64,000 nt of DNA from Glaciimonas sp. CA11.2 (lineage in GTDB: Bacteria > Pseudomonadota > Gammaproteobacteria > Burkholderiales > Burkholderiaceae_D), in the NCBI RefSeq assembly GCF_034314045.1, contig NZ_JAVIWL010000001.1:992001-1056000 (forward strand), in the 5' to 3' direction. The first letter of the stretch is position 1. Every line of letters begins with the position of its first letter. Position numbers and translations under genes: made by a program. Shown here one piece after another: positions 57,000 through 64,000 of this stretch. The notes under the pieces are model-generated. The model saw nothing but the letters and a program-made list of their open reading frames with translations, ran no database searches and had not been told where the DNA came from.

Positions 57000-57770
57000 A
57001 TGATGATGCATACCACTCTGGCCCAATTGCGGACCTTAAAACTCGATGGCTTAGCGACCGGACTGGAGGAACAATTGACGCAGGCCAGTATGGCGGCGAT
57101 GAGTTTCGAGGAACGTCTGGCACTCTTGGTTGATCGCGAAGTCCATTGCCGCAATGACCGCAAGCTCCTGCGCCTGCTTAAGAACGCCCACCTGAAATAC
57201 GCACAAGCGGCGATTGAAGACATTGATGCCCGCTCGGGGCGTGGCATCGACCGCCGTGAAGTGATGAGTCTGGCGCTGGGAGATTGGGTCAGTGCTGGCC
57301 ACAGCATTCTCATTACCGGACCGACCGGTGCTGGCAAATCGTGGCTGGCCTGCGCACTGGCACAGTACGCCTGTCGGCGCGGATACTCTGCTGTTTATCA
57401 ACGCGTACCCCGTCTACAGGAAGAACTACGCATCCGGCACGGCAGCGGCAGCTTTGGGAAATGGCTGCTCCAACTCGCCAAGATCGATGTCTTGGTACTT
57501 GATGACTGGGGCATGGGCGCGATCGACAGCACGACCCGTTCCGACTTGCTGGAGATGATTGACGACCGGGCGGCAAACAGAGCGACGATTATTACCAGTC
57601 AACTTCCTGTTGACCATTGGCATGCCTGGATTGGCGACGCCACTATTGCCGACGCCATCCTGGACCGCATTCTGCAGCGCAATCATCGGCTGACACTGAC
57701 CGGCGATTCACTGCGTGGCGCAGAACGACCTAAAACCAGCAAAAAGGAGAAAACTATCGACCCATCGTGA
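57000..57770 (+). CDS. istB: IS21-family helper ATPase IstB
   Basis: 256 residues from this start, an AAA+ ATPase related to DnaC that helps IstA. Walker A ITGPTGAGKSWLACALAQ, Walker B VLVLDDWGMGAID, sensor TIITSQLPVDHWHAWIGD. ATG at 57000 has GAGG 9 nt upstream; ATG codons at 56985 (overlapping the istA stop) and 56991 are alternatives. Confidence 0.95.
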   Translation: MMMHTTLAQLRTLKLDGLATGLEEQLTQASMAAMSFEERLALLVDREVHCRNDRKLLRLLKNAHLKYAQAAIEDIDARSGRGIDRREVMSLALGDWVSAGHSILITGPTGAGKSWLACALAQYACRRGYSAVYQRVPRLQEELRIRHGSGSFGKWLLQLAKIDVLVLDDWGMGAIDSTTRSDLLEMIDDRAANRATIITSQLPVDHWHAWIGDATIADAILDRILQRNHRLTLTGDSLRGAERPKTSKKEKTIDPS

Positions 57771-57944
57771 CCGCAGACATTACAATTTAACCGCGTAACA
57801 ACATCGCAGGCGCAGCGGTCACGATCGGCCAGAATGAGCGGTCACGTTGACCAGAATACGCATTTGCCCAACGCGTGCGCGATGGTCGGTCATTCATCGT
57901 CCGGGTACTGGAGCAACCTAAAATCTTTGTCAAAGGGTCCGAAC

Positions 57945-58373
57945 ATGATATTACCCGCCTCGGCAGCGCTAGCTAATTTGGCGCGCATCGGTAAACTCAA
58001 AGCGGAACCGCCCGATGCACGGGAGCGGGCTGACTTGTTGCGTTCTGCCAGCGTGCGCTTGCTAGATGCCAGACAACCTATGCTTTCATTGGAAAGCCGT
58101 TTTGATCTTGCCTACAATGCCGCACATGCTGCCGCGTTGTCCGCCCTGCGAGCCCATGGCTACCGTAGCGAAAACCGTTTCCTGGTCTTCCAATGTCTAG
58201 AGCATACCCTTGGATACAAACCGGAGCAGTGGCTGTTGCTTAACCACGCTCACAAAAAACGTAACTTGGCCGAATATGAAGGTGACCTCGATGTTACGGA
58301 TGGCTTTGTAGCGGAACTGATCGAGCATGTCGCAAACTTGATCATGCCTGCGCAGGCGCTTGACACGAAATGA
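57945..58373 (+). CDS. HEPN-domain protein, partner of the split MNT gene
   Basis: 142 residues. All-helical: ARIGKLKAEPPDARERADLL, SLESRFDLAYNAAHAAALSA, HGYRSENRFLVFQCLEHTLG and HKKRNLAEYEGDLDVTD. The standard HEPN RNase motif R-x4-6-H is not evident; RNLAEYEG occupies the place. The ATG overlaps the last 32 bp of the MNT reading frame, so expression was coupled to MNT and now depends on any promoter within the IS. The member of such pairs with toxin activity is normally the HEPN protein. Confidence 0.8.
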   Translation: MILPASAALANLARIGKLKAEPPDARERADLLRSASVRLLDARQPMLSLESRFDLAYNAAHAAALSALRAHGYRSENRFLVFQCLEHTLGYKPEQWLLLNHAHKKRNLAEYEGDLDVTDGFVAELIEHVANLIMPAQALDTK

Positions 58374-58434
58374 CGCTGAAAAATGTCTCACCCGCAGGTC
58401 GCCAACGTTAATAGAAGTGTATCAATAAACAATA

Positions 58435-58451
58435 ATCGTAAATATTACGAT
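58435..58451. other. 17-bp palindrome upstream of the phosphoesterase gene
   Basis: ATCGTAA-ATA-TTACGAT, 149 bp before the start at 58600, in an A/T-rich stretch. Candidate operator for the phosphoesterase/GHKL operon. The remaining 58374-58599 has no gene. Confidence 0.45.
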
Positions 58452-58599
58452 GGAAGTTAAAAATAGCATTATCAACAATAAATAATACAGAAAAGGCAAG
58501 ATAATGCATCGGCTAACGAGTATGCTATGGAGGGTAAGTAAATCATCGAAAATTGCCACACTCCCTAGAATTGACTCCCACCTACGATCGTGACGGTAA

Positions 58600-60069
58600 A
58601 TGTTTTCTATTCTGCATATTTCTGACCTCCATCGTTCTGCCACTGATCCAATTTCAAATGATGAATTAATTTCCGCCCTTGTTAGCGATCGCGATAGGTA
58701 CACACAAGAGACAATCTCGATAGCCGCTCCGCAAGCAATCATTATTAGCGGAGACATCATTCAAGGTGTTCCTTTGAATACCCCAGATTTTGAGAATATC
58801 CTTGCGGAGCAATATGAGGTCGCAGAAGACTTTCTTAACAAATTATGTTGTCGTTTCTTAAACGGAGATCGATCGAAAGTGATCATTGTTCCAGGAAACC
58901 ACGACATTTCTTGGAACATCGCCCGCGCATCCATGACGGTCGTCACAGATGAAAATATTTTAAAAGATATTGCGAAGCAGCTTTTTTCCAGCAATTCAAA
59001 ATTCCGCTGGGACTGGAATGATCTCTCTTTATTTCAAATTACAGATCCAGATTTGTACAAAAGTCGATTAGATCCATTCAGGGATTTTTTCGCACGCTTT
59101 TATAAGGGGGTCGATGGGCTCTTTAAGGTTTCAGCGAACTCCGATGCCAATATATTCCTTCTCGATAGCGAGCGCATTGCCGTTGCGGCCTTCAATTCCT
59201 GCGATCGAAATGACTGTTTTTCAATGCAAGGTGCCATAAGCAAGGATGAATTAGCACGTTGTCATTTAGATTTGCACGATAGCGGAAAGACTTTTGCCCT
59301 GAGAATCGCGGTGTGGCATCACAATATTGAAGGTCCCCCACATCGATCTGATTACATGGACGTCGATACCGTTCGCAGTATGATCGGAAAGAATTTCAGG
59401 CTGGGGCTTCACGGACACCAACACAAAGCACAAGCTGAACCACAGCACATCTATTTACCGGATCGAGAAACGATGGCGGTGGTAAGTGCTGGCTCATTAT
59501 GCGCGGGGGAGAAAGAGCTTCCACGAGGAGTGAATCGCCAGTACAACATTATCGAAATAGATGACGACTATCTGGCAGCAACTGTACACATTCGCGAAAT
59601 GGGTATCGTGAATGTATTCAATCCCGCACTCTTGCACTCTCTGGGTGGGGTAAGTTACGTAAAGATTCAATGGGGCACTCCTAAAACATCAGTAGGAAGC
59701 ATGGCACATCCAATTGTTGAAATGGAACAACAATTAATACAAAACGCTGAACGAATGTTAATGACAGGAAACCCGCTTGCAGCAATAGATTTATTAACAC
59801 CGATGAAGGAGAGCATAAATGGTTATGCACGCCGCCTCTATGTTCAAGCAGCCAGTGAGGCAAAAATGTGGGCTGAAATCATTGCGGTTACAGCAATACC
59901 GCAATCGATAGAAGAACTAGCGATTCGGATTGAAGCTTGTAATAAATCTGGAAAATTTGACCAAGCCAAAATAGCGCTAGACCAGTTCGGAGCGCAATTA
60001 CACGCTCCCGCAGCGCTAGTGAGAGACCTTAAATCGAAGATCAACGCAGAACAGGCAATGAGATCATGA
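58600..60069 (+). CDS. Calcineurin-like metallophosphoesterase with helical-repeat C terminus
   Basis: 489 residues. All metal-site motifs are intact: ISDLHR at residue 6 (D-x-H), IISGDII near 49, VPGNHDIS near 97, AVWHHN near 238 and LHGHQHK near 268. Residues after about 365 are helical and TPR-like (AERMLMTGNPLAAIDLL, NKSGKFDQAKIALDQF). It is soluble, with no signal peptide. The substrate could be a nucleotide, nucleic acid or phosphoprotein. The ribosome site before the ATG is weak. It overlaps the GHKL ATPase gene by 4 bp (ATGA). Confidence 0.88.
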   Translation: MFSILHISDLHRSATDPISNDELISALVSDRDRYTQETISIAAPQAIIISGDIIQGVPLNTPDFENILAEQYEVAEDFLNKLCCRFLNGDRSKVIIVPGNHDISWNIARASMTVVTDENILKDIAKQLFSSNSKFRWDWNDLSLFQITDPDLYKSRLDPFRDFFARFYKGVDGLFKVSANSDANIFLLDSERIAVAAFNSCDRNDCFSMQGAISKDELARCHLDLHDSGKTFALRIAVWHHNIEGPPHRSDYMDVDTVRSMIGKNFRLGLHGHQHKAQAEPQHIYLPDRETMAVVSAGSLCAGEKELPRGVNRQYNIIEIDDDYLAATVHIREMGIVNVFNPALLHSLGGVSYVKIQWGTPKTSVGSMAHPIVEMEQQLIQNAERMLMTGNPLAAIDLLTPMKESINGYARRLYVQAASEAKMWAEIIAVTAIPQSIEELAIRIEACNKSGKFDQAKIALDQFGAQLHAPAALVRDLKSKINAEQAMRS

Positions 60070-62387
60070 GCGACAATTTAGAAAAAATTCCTTTTTCGAT
60101 AGAAATTAGTCGAATCATAGAGGTTTTAGCTTCGCAAATTTATCCATCGCCGCTCGCTTTGCTGCGCGAAAATACTCAGAATTCCTACGACGCTATTCTT
60201 TTACGAAAACACGCTGGCCAACAGTTTAATCCTCTCATAGAAATCACTATATCTGCTTCGCAAATAAAAGTTTCAGATAACGGTATTGGCATGACTAAAG
60301 AGGATCTTCGAAATCACTATTGGAGAGCCGGATCAAGTAGCAAAAATAATCCAGAGGCAAAATCTGCAGGTGTTGTAGGTACTTTTGGTATTGGTGCGAT
60401 GGCTAATTTTGGAATCGCGGAAGAGCTAACGGTTACAACAGAAAGTGCATTAAGCGGGGCACGAACACGTAGTGAAGCTAAGCGATCGACCTTGTCTGCA
60501 ACAGAAAATTGCATCCCCTTTATCAATGAAGAAAGTACCGGCTCACCCGGCACTACAGTTACGGCCTTTATTCTTCCAGAGAAAGCTCTGAGCGTAGAAC
60601 AAGCAATTACATATATTAGTGAGTTTGTTTCATTTTTGCCAATTCGCGTACTGGTCAACGGGCAACTAGCTAGCCAAAAGGATTTAGCTGCGGCGGTATC
60701 AGAACTACCTCAAGTCTGGCAGTTTACCGAAGAAAAAAAGGAAATTGGGGGCGGATTCAAAGCCGACGTCAATATTAGTGGCGCCGCATCGGGTGAAGTT
60801 CGAATCGCTCTTTCGAAACTATATCAGGGCGATAAATTTCTTGACGGTAGACTAATCTTGCGTCAAGGAGTCGGGACGCTACGAACTTTTCGTAGTGGTT
60901 TTGGACTGGCCAATACAAGCGTTCATTCAGCCTATCAATTCGGTGGGATTGCCGATTTTTTGTTTCTACAACCTACTGCAGGGCGTGAAGCACTTACCAC
61001 TGAAAGCATTCAACTCTTGCAAACAATCATGCCGAGGATAGACGAACTTGTGTCAAGAAAATTGGCCGAATATCCTGAAAGCGGGAATAACACCAATTTC
61101 ATGACTTGGGTTATTCAACATGCTCAATACCAACTTCTAACGCATCTAAAAGTGCAACTGGAACCTGGAACGGCAACACAATTATCGGAAATTAGTATCC
61201 GATCAAAAGAAAATCCATACTTAATATATGGCGGCAATGATCCCTCTACCATAAGCCATGCATCCGAGGACCGTCCACTTATTATTCTCACCCGTAGTAA
61301 TCCACGTCGGCAATGCGAGCATGAATATCTGAAACGGTTTTGTAGCATAGAAGAAATTTCGGATAATCCAGTAGTCCAAAAGACTAAATCTCGGGATCAG
61401 TGGTCAATGCCGGAGTCTGCTTTGTCATACCGCTTGTCTTCAATTTTGGCCTCGGACTATTTCTTAAGTTCAAACTTCTCATTTGGAAAAATTTCGCATG
61501 GTTTACCTATCTTGGTAACTAAGCAGTCCGAGCCGGTCGAGATATGCCTGGATCCAGATGGAACGACAACCAAATTGCTACTGACCCTATACAAGACTAA
61601 TTTTTCTGCTTTCGACGGAATGGTGAAAGATTTTGTGCGAAATATAGTCTTTCCACGTGTGTCTGACCTTGTCCCCAGCAGCACGCGGCAAGGAGCAGAG
61701 GCTTTCTTAAAGACTCTGCAAAGAAACCGTGAATTTTTCGAATATGAATCAGCAGATTCGGATAGCATTTATTCCGTTTGGCAAGATTACAATGACGGTA
61801 AGCTCACTCAGGAGGAGGCTGCTGCCAAGTCCAGTACGATTGCTGCACAGAGTTTCCAAGTTATAGATAGTTCGGCTGCAGCCTCCGTCCGTGATGTTGT
61901 GCCGGATATCATTGACAATGAAGCGGCGTTGCAGCAAGACGAGAGTCCTGGGGAGGACACACAAAAATTTGAAGCGCTTCCACCAATACTTCGTACTCAG
62001 ACTCTGACCCATCTTAAACTTCTGACAATCCCGGACGATGAAAGTGATTTGAAAGGGTTCCGATGTTTTATAGCGATCAGTGAAAGAGTTCGCGAAGCTA
62101 GTGGCGACTTTTTCTTACAGCCCCATCGGACGTCTGTCGTTTGGGGCGGGCAGAAAGTTCTATTTATTTTTGAACATCACTCTGGGAAGTTTGGACTTTA
62201 CTACGATGTTCAAACTCAAGAATTAGTTAATGAGGTCTCCGGTGGACGGTCATTTCAGACATGCACGATAGTACTCAAAAATAAGATATTTATACCTGTC
62301 CCGCCCGAACTACAGGCCAGTTTTCTTCCACGGGGAATTGAAAAAAAACGGCTGGAAATTCGTTCTGAGATTCTCTACATTGAATAA
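60066..62387 (+). CDS. Hsp90/MORC-like GHKL ATPase
   Basis: 773 residues. The N-terminal ATP-binding fold has N box LALLRENTQNSYDAI near residue 30, G1 KVSDNGIGMTKEDL near 69, a lid with WRAGSSSKNN and G2 GVVGTFGIGAMANFG near 103, closest to Hsp90, HtpG and MORC. A middle domain (SFLPIRVLVNG, then LRQGVGTLRTFRSGFGLANT) is also Hsp90-like. The C-terminal 250 residues are unrecognised and end with a beta-rich segment (VVWGGQKVLFIFEHH). It is not canonical HtpG: the spacing and C terminus differ. Translationally coupled to the phosphoesterase. Confidence 0.85.
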   Translation: MSDNLEKIPFSIEISRIIEVLASQIYPSPLALLRENTQNSYDAILLRKHAGQQFNPLIEITISASQIKVSDNGIGMTKEDLRNHYWRAGSSSKNNPEAKSAGVVGTFGIGAMANFGIAEELTVTTESALSGARTRSEAKRSTLSATENCIPFINEESTGSPGTTVTAFILPEKALSVEQAITYISEFVSFLPIRVLVNGQLASQKDLAAAVSELPQVWQFTEEKKEIGGGFKADVNISGAASGEVRIALSKLYQGDKFLDGRLILRQGVGTLRTFRSGFGLANTSVHSAYQFGGIADFLFLQPTAGREALTTESIQLLQTIMPRIDELVSRKLAEYPESGNNTNFMTWVIQHAQYQLLTHLKVQLEPGTATQLSEISIRSKENPYLIYGGNDPSTISHASEDRPLIILTRSNPRRQCEHEYLKRFCSIEEISDNPVVQKTKSRDQWSMPESALSYRLSSILASDYFLSSNFSFGKISHGLPILVTKQSEPVEICLDPDGTTTKLLLTLYKTNFSAFDGMVKDFVRNIVFPRVSDLVPSSTRQGAEAFLKTLQRNREFFEYESADSDSIYSVWQDYNDGKLTQEEAAAKSSTIAAQSFQVIDSSAAASVRDVVPDIIDNEAALQQDESPGEDTQKFEALPPILRTQTLTHLKLLTIPDDESDLKGFRCFIAISERVREASGDFFLQPHRTSVVWGGQKVLFIFEHHSGKFGLYYDVQTQELVNEVSGGRSFQTCTIVLKNKIFIPVPPELQASFLPRGIEKKRLEIRSEILYIE

Positions 62388-62410
62388 ATTAATTATTATG
62401 ATATTTAAAC

Positions 62411-62456
62411 CTTGTTGAAAAACTCTAATTGGAATGCTCCATTGCATTTCAACAAG
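62411..62456. other. Hairpin after the GHKL ATPase gene
   Basis: Perfect 10-bp arms CTTGTTGAAA / TTTCAACAAG, 26 nt apart, with an inner AATG/CATT pair. No T run. It may be a 3' stabiliser or an element end. The rest of 62388-62586 holds no gene. Confidence 0.5.
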
Positions 62457-62586
62457 TACACAAGGTAAATGGGCTCGCTTTCCTTACGAGCCTAACTAAT
62501 ATCCACGTTGCAAATTTTTATTGGGGTAGTTTGTTGCAGCACGGACACTACTACCCATCCAGCCATCATTGCGTGAACAGCCATAT

Positions 62587-63342
62587 CTACATGTTTATTA
62601 TTTTTGGCAAATTTGAAACAATGTTTTCTACCCACTTTTTGAATTGATTCTTTTTTTGATAGAGATGAATGTCATACTCCTCTGGAAACATAGATTTAAA
62701 TTTTTTAATGTACCTATCCACTGATGAAGTCTCGTTCACTTGCGATTTGATCGCCAAGAATTTTTCTTGTATTTCACGATCAATGTAAGGCTTGTCTTTT
62801 AGTGGTGGGCCAACTTCACAACCAAATCTTTTCAATCGATCATATGCAACTTTTCTCACGTCATAAATTTTATCGCACTCAACTATGCCGCGCAGAACAG
62901 TTATAGATTGTTCGCATTTAAACTTACCTAGTTTGTTCGCAGCCTCGATTCGTTTTTCGAAACTTGCTTTATCCTTTATTTGAACGATGATATCTTCAAT
63001 ATTTTCCGGGGTTTCTTCAGTGAATTTTGGCTGCGTTGTATTGATGGCATTGAGGGCTTCATCGAGATCTTCCCCTTTTGCATACTGATTCCTATAATTT
63101 TTAAATTTATTAAGTAGGTATTTTCGAGGATGAGGCATTGGGTGGCTTTTTCCTTCTGGAGTTAGCCGTTCATGAGCCTCGTAACGTTTTACTATTTTTA
63201 CCCAATCTTCAGGAAACAACTCTTCAAATTTGCTGACCAGAAAATCATCTGAGCAATTTTTCTCTAGTTCTTGCAACGTCTTAATAATTTTTTCATCTTG
63301 CTTTTGAAAAACTTTCCCTTTTGGAACTCGCTGTCTGCTCAT
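62587..63342 (-). CDS. Hypothetical protein with HEAT-like helices and repeated FPE motifs
   Basis: 251 residues, lysine-rich, soluble. A central HEAT-like pair (EKRIEAANKLGKFKCEQSI, VRKVAYDRLKRFG) is flanked by two related segments: FEELFPEDWVKIVKRYEAHE near residue 42 and FKSMFPEEYDIHLYQ near 225. The start MSRQRVPKGK is chosen for the AAAGGAAA ribosome site; the open frame extends 19 codons upstream. No family recognised. It converges on the GHKL ATPase gene. Confidence 0.65.
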   Translation of the reverse strand: MSRQRVPKGKVFQKQDEKIIKTLQELEKNCSDDFLVSKFEELFPEDWVKIVKRYEAHERLTPEGKSHPMPHPRKYLLNKFKNYRNQYAKGEDLDEALNAINTTQPKFTEETPENIEDIIVQIKDKASFEKRIEAANKLGKFKCEQSITVLRGIVECDKIYDVRKVAYDRLKRFGCEVGPPLKDKPYIDREIQEKFLAIKSQVNETSSVDRYIKKFKSMFPEEYDIHLYQKKNQFKKWVENIVSNLPKIINM

Positions 63343-63426
63343 GAGTTTTCCTTTGTGAACATAATGTTTAAATTGAACGGCCCGCGCGGTTTTTCGCACA
63401 GGTCCGCCCGAATAATGGCTTGGCCT

Positions 63427-63852
63427 CTAGCCATTTGTGCCTGAACACCAAAGACGGAAAGAAAAAAGATCGGGTTCATCTGCTGGCGTAACGCCGAGAT
63501 CAGCGCGTATAGCCAGCATAAGTTGATTGAGCTTTCGGTCGTGATCTTCGACTGAAGGATTCGGATTGCTCCGTCCGATTGAGTCCTGAAATTTCCAGAG
63601 GGAAGTAAGAACAAGCTGAGATGCTACCAGTCCAATAGTGTTCACTGCTCTAGCCCAGCGTCGGTGCCCATCGGGAGTCGCGTCTGTACCAACGGTTCCA
63701 CTCAAGGCGTCGAGAAACTCGCGGTAGTGTTCGAGTTTTTGTTTCCGCCATTCGGCCTCACGTTCTTTTCGCTTGGTAAGCAAGAATGTGATTGCCGCAA
63801 CGACAAGGCTCGCTGCTGCGGATATGACGGCGACGAGTATGGGAGTGTCCAT
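63427..63852 (-). CDS. Small single-pass membrane protein of unknown function
   Basis: 141 residues. One N-terminal membrane helix (ILVAVISAAASLVVAAITFL) is followed by the basic stop LTKRKEREAEWRKQKLEHYREF and a cytoplasmic helical part ending LFSFRLWCSG. Similar short membrane-anchored proteins with KxERExEWRKxKLEHY are scattered in bacterial accessory regions. 84 bp upstream of the HEAT-like gene on the same strand. The final 148 bp of the window hold no supportable gene. Confidence 0.65.
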   Translation of the reverse strand: MDTPILVAVISAAASLVVAAITFLLTKRKEREAEWRKQKLEHYREFLDALSGTVGTDATPDGHRRWARAVNTIGLVASQLVLTSLWKFQDSIGRSNPNPSVEDHDRKLNQLMLAIRADLGVTPADEPDLFSFRLWCSGTNG

Positions 63853-64000
63853 TATGAAGAGGCCAAACTAAATGTAGACACCCGAACTGTCGGAAAATTT
63901 CCCAACAAATTTGCACTCGCAATCCTTCTTTTCATTTTATTCTTTTAATAATAATTGGCTGACTGACTTTAGCACACTGGAACGCGAAAACACAAACGCA

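Larger units (their letters stand above)
55233..57862 (+). mobile_element. IS21-family insertion sequence, complete, 2,630 bp
   Basis: Ends TGGGTATTCTGG and (complement) TGCGTATTCTGG form terminal inverted repeats with TG/CA tips. A 7-bp target duplication TTTGCCC flanks it (55226-55232 and 57863-57869). The left end has four copies of ATTCTGGNNNATCGTGACC at exact 23-bp spacing (55238, 55261, 55284, 55307) and two inverted copies (55350, 55371). The right end has two (57816, 57839), also 23 bp apart. These are typical transposase-binding arrays. istA and istB are intact, so it is probably a recent insertion. Confidence 0.95.
54728..57976 (+). pseudogene. Winged-helix MNT nucleotidyltransferase gene split by an IS21-family element
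   Basis: Left part 54728-55232: winged helix (TKTQQRVLAVLFGQ, YANEIIGL, GNQKHYQANHEAPIF) then the minimal nucleotidyltransferase motif YGSLAKGTERASSDVDLMV (GS-x10-DxD). Right part 57870-57976: RVRDGRSFIVRVLEQPKIFV to the TAA. Removing 55233-57862 and one TTTGCCC copy rejoins them in frame as TPDEFAQRVRDGRS, giving 203 residues. MNT proteins of this type are antitoxins that modify HEPN partners. The start may be 54737 (MGIYADALF) or 54692. Confidence 0.85.

Noticed and set aside
57834..57944. Longer N terminus for the HEPN protein from 57834
   Set aside because: Those codons cover the IS right end and the MNT C-terminal region in another frame; the HEPN family starts near 57945.
60066..62387. 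Calling the ATPase gene htpG
   Set aside because: The N-terminal ATP site is Hsp90-like, but the C-terminal region and the coupling to a phosphoesterase do not fit HtpG.

Overview
The window looks like chromosome of a betaproteobacterium in the Burkholderiales, most like Oxalobacteraceae (Herminiimonas, Collimonas or Glaciimonas type). The evidence is roughly even base composition, the 16S-tRNA-Ile-tRNA-Ala-23S-5S rRNA operon, the rpe-gph-trpE-trpG-trpD-trpC cluster, the thiC-thiS-thiG-thiD-thiE cluster, and the protein sequences themselves. The genus is inferred from family resemblance, not from a search.

Positions 1-24,700 are mostly core housekeeping. They hold the N-terminal part of a UvrD-type helicase, an MFS exporter, a Dps-like ferritin, and a TPP-riboswitch-controlled thiamine operon with no thiO. 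Next come valS, a DUF2147 exported protein, a hydratase of the FAH fold, a YaiI protein with ruvB and ruvA, a complete rRNA operon on the minus strand, an enoyl-CoA hydratase, a universal stress protein, and mltA with a divergent 48-residue membrane protein.

Positions 24,700-33,700 hold apaG, the rpe-gph-trpEGDC cluster with a Trp-rich leader peptide, and a GspE/PilB-type ATPase with a long N-terminal region. Positions 33,800-43,700 are accessory metabolism. They hold a MerR regulator with an aldo/keto reductase, an SDR enzyme, a decayed tRNA-Cys-like sequence, and a tricarballylate (tcu) operon whose LysR regulator has an in-frame amber codon. An exported alpha/beta hydrolase and an exported carboxymuconolactone-decarboxylase-like protein follow.

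Positions 43,900-52,500 are about signalling. An H-NOX sensor, an HNOBA histidine kinase and a receiver-PAS-GGDEF-EAL protein form a tight operon, probably a nitric-oxide-to-cyclic-di-GMP route. A translationally coupled pair of unknown small genes and a second GGDEF-EAL protein with seven 63-bp in-frame repeats follow.

From about 52,824 to the end the window looks like one end of a genomic island. It starts with the 3' half of a tRNA-Thr gene, a typical integrase scar, followed by decayed fragments. It then has a nucleotidyltransferase (MNT) gene split by a complete IS21-family element with a 7-bp target duplication, and the HEPN partner gene. Next is a two-gene unit of a calcineurin-like phosphoesterase and an Hsp90/MORC-like GHKL ATPase overlapping by 4 bp. 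Two opposing small genes encode a helical-repeat protein and a single-pass membrane protein. The phosphoesterase/GHKL pair is the best candidate for an undescribed system, possibly anti-phage defence. That function is inferred from domains and island context only.
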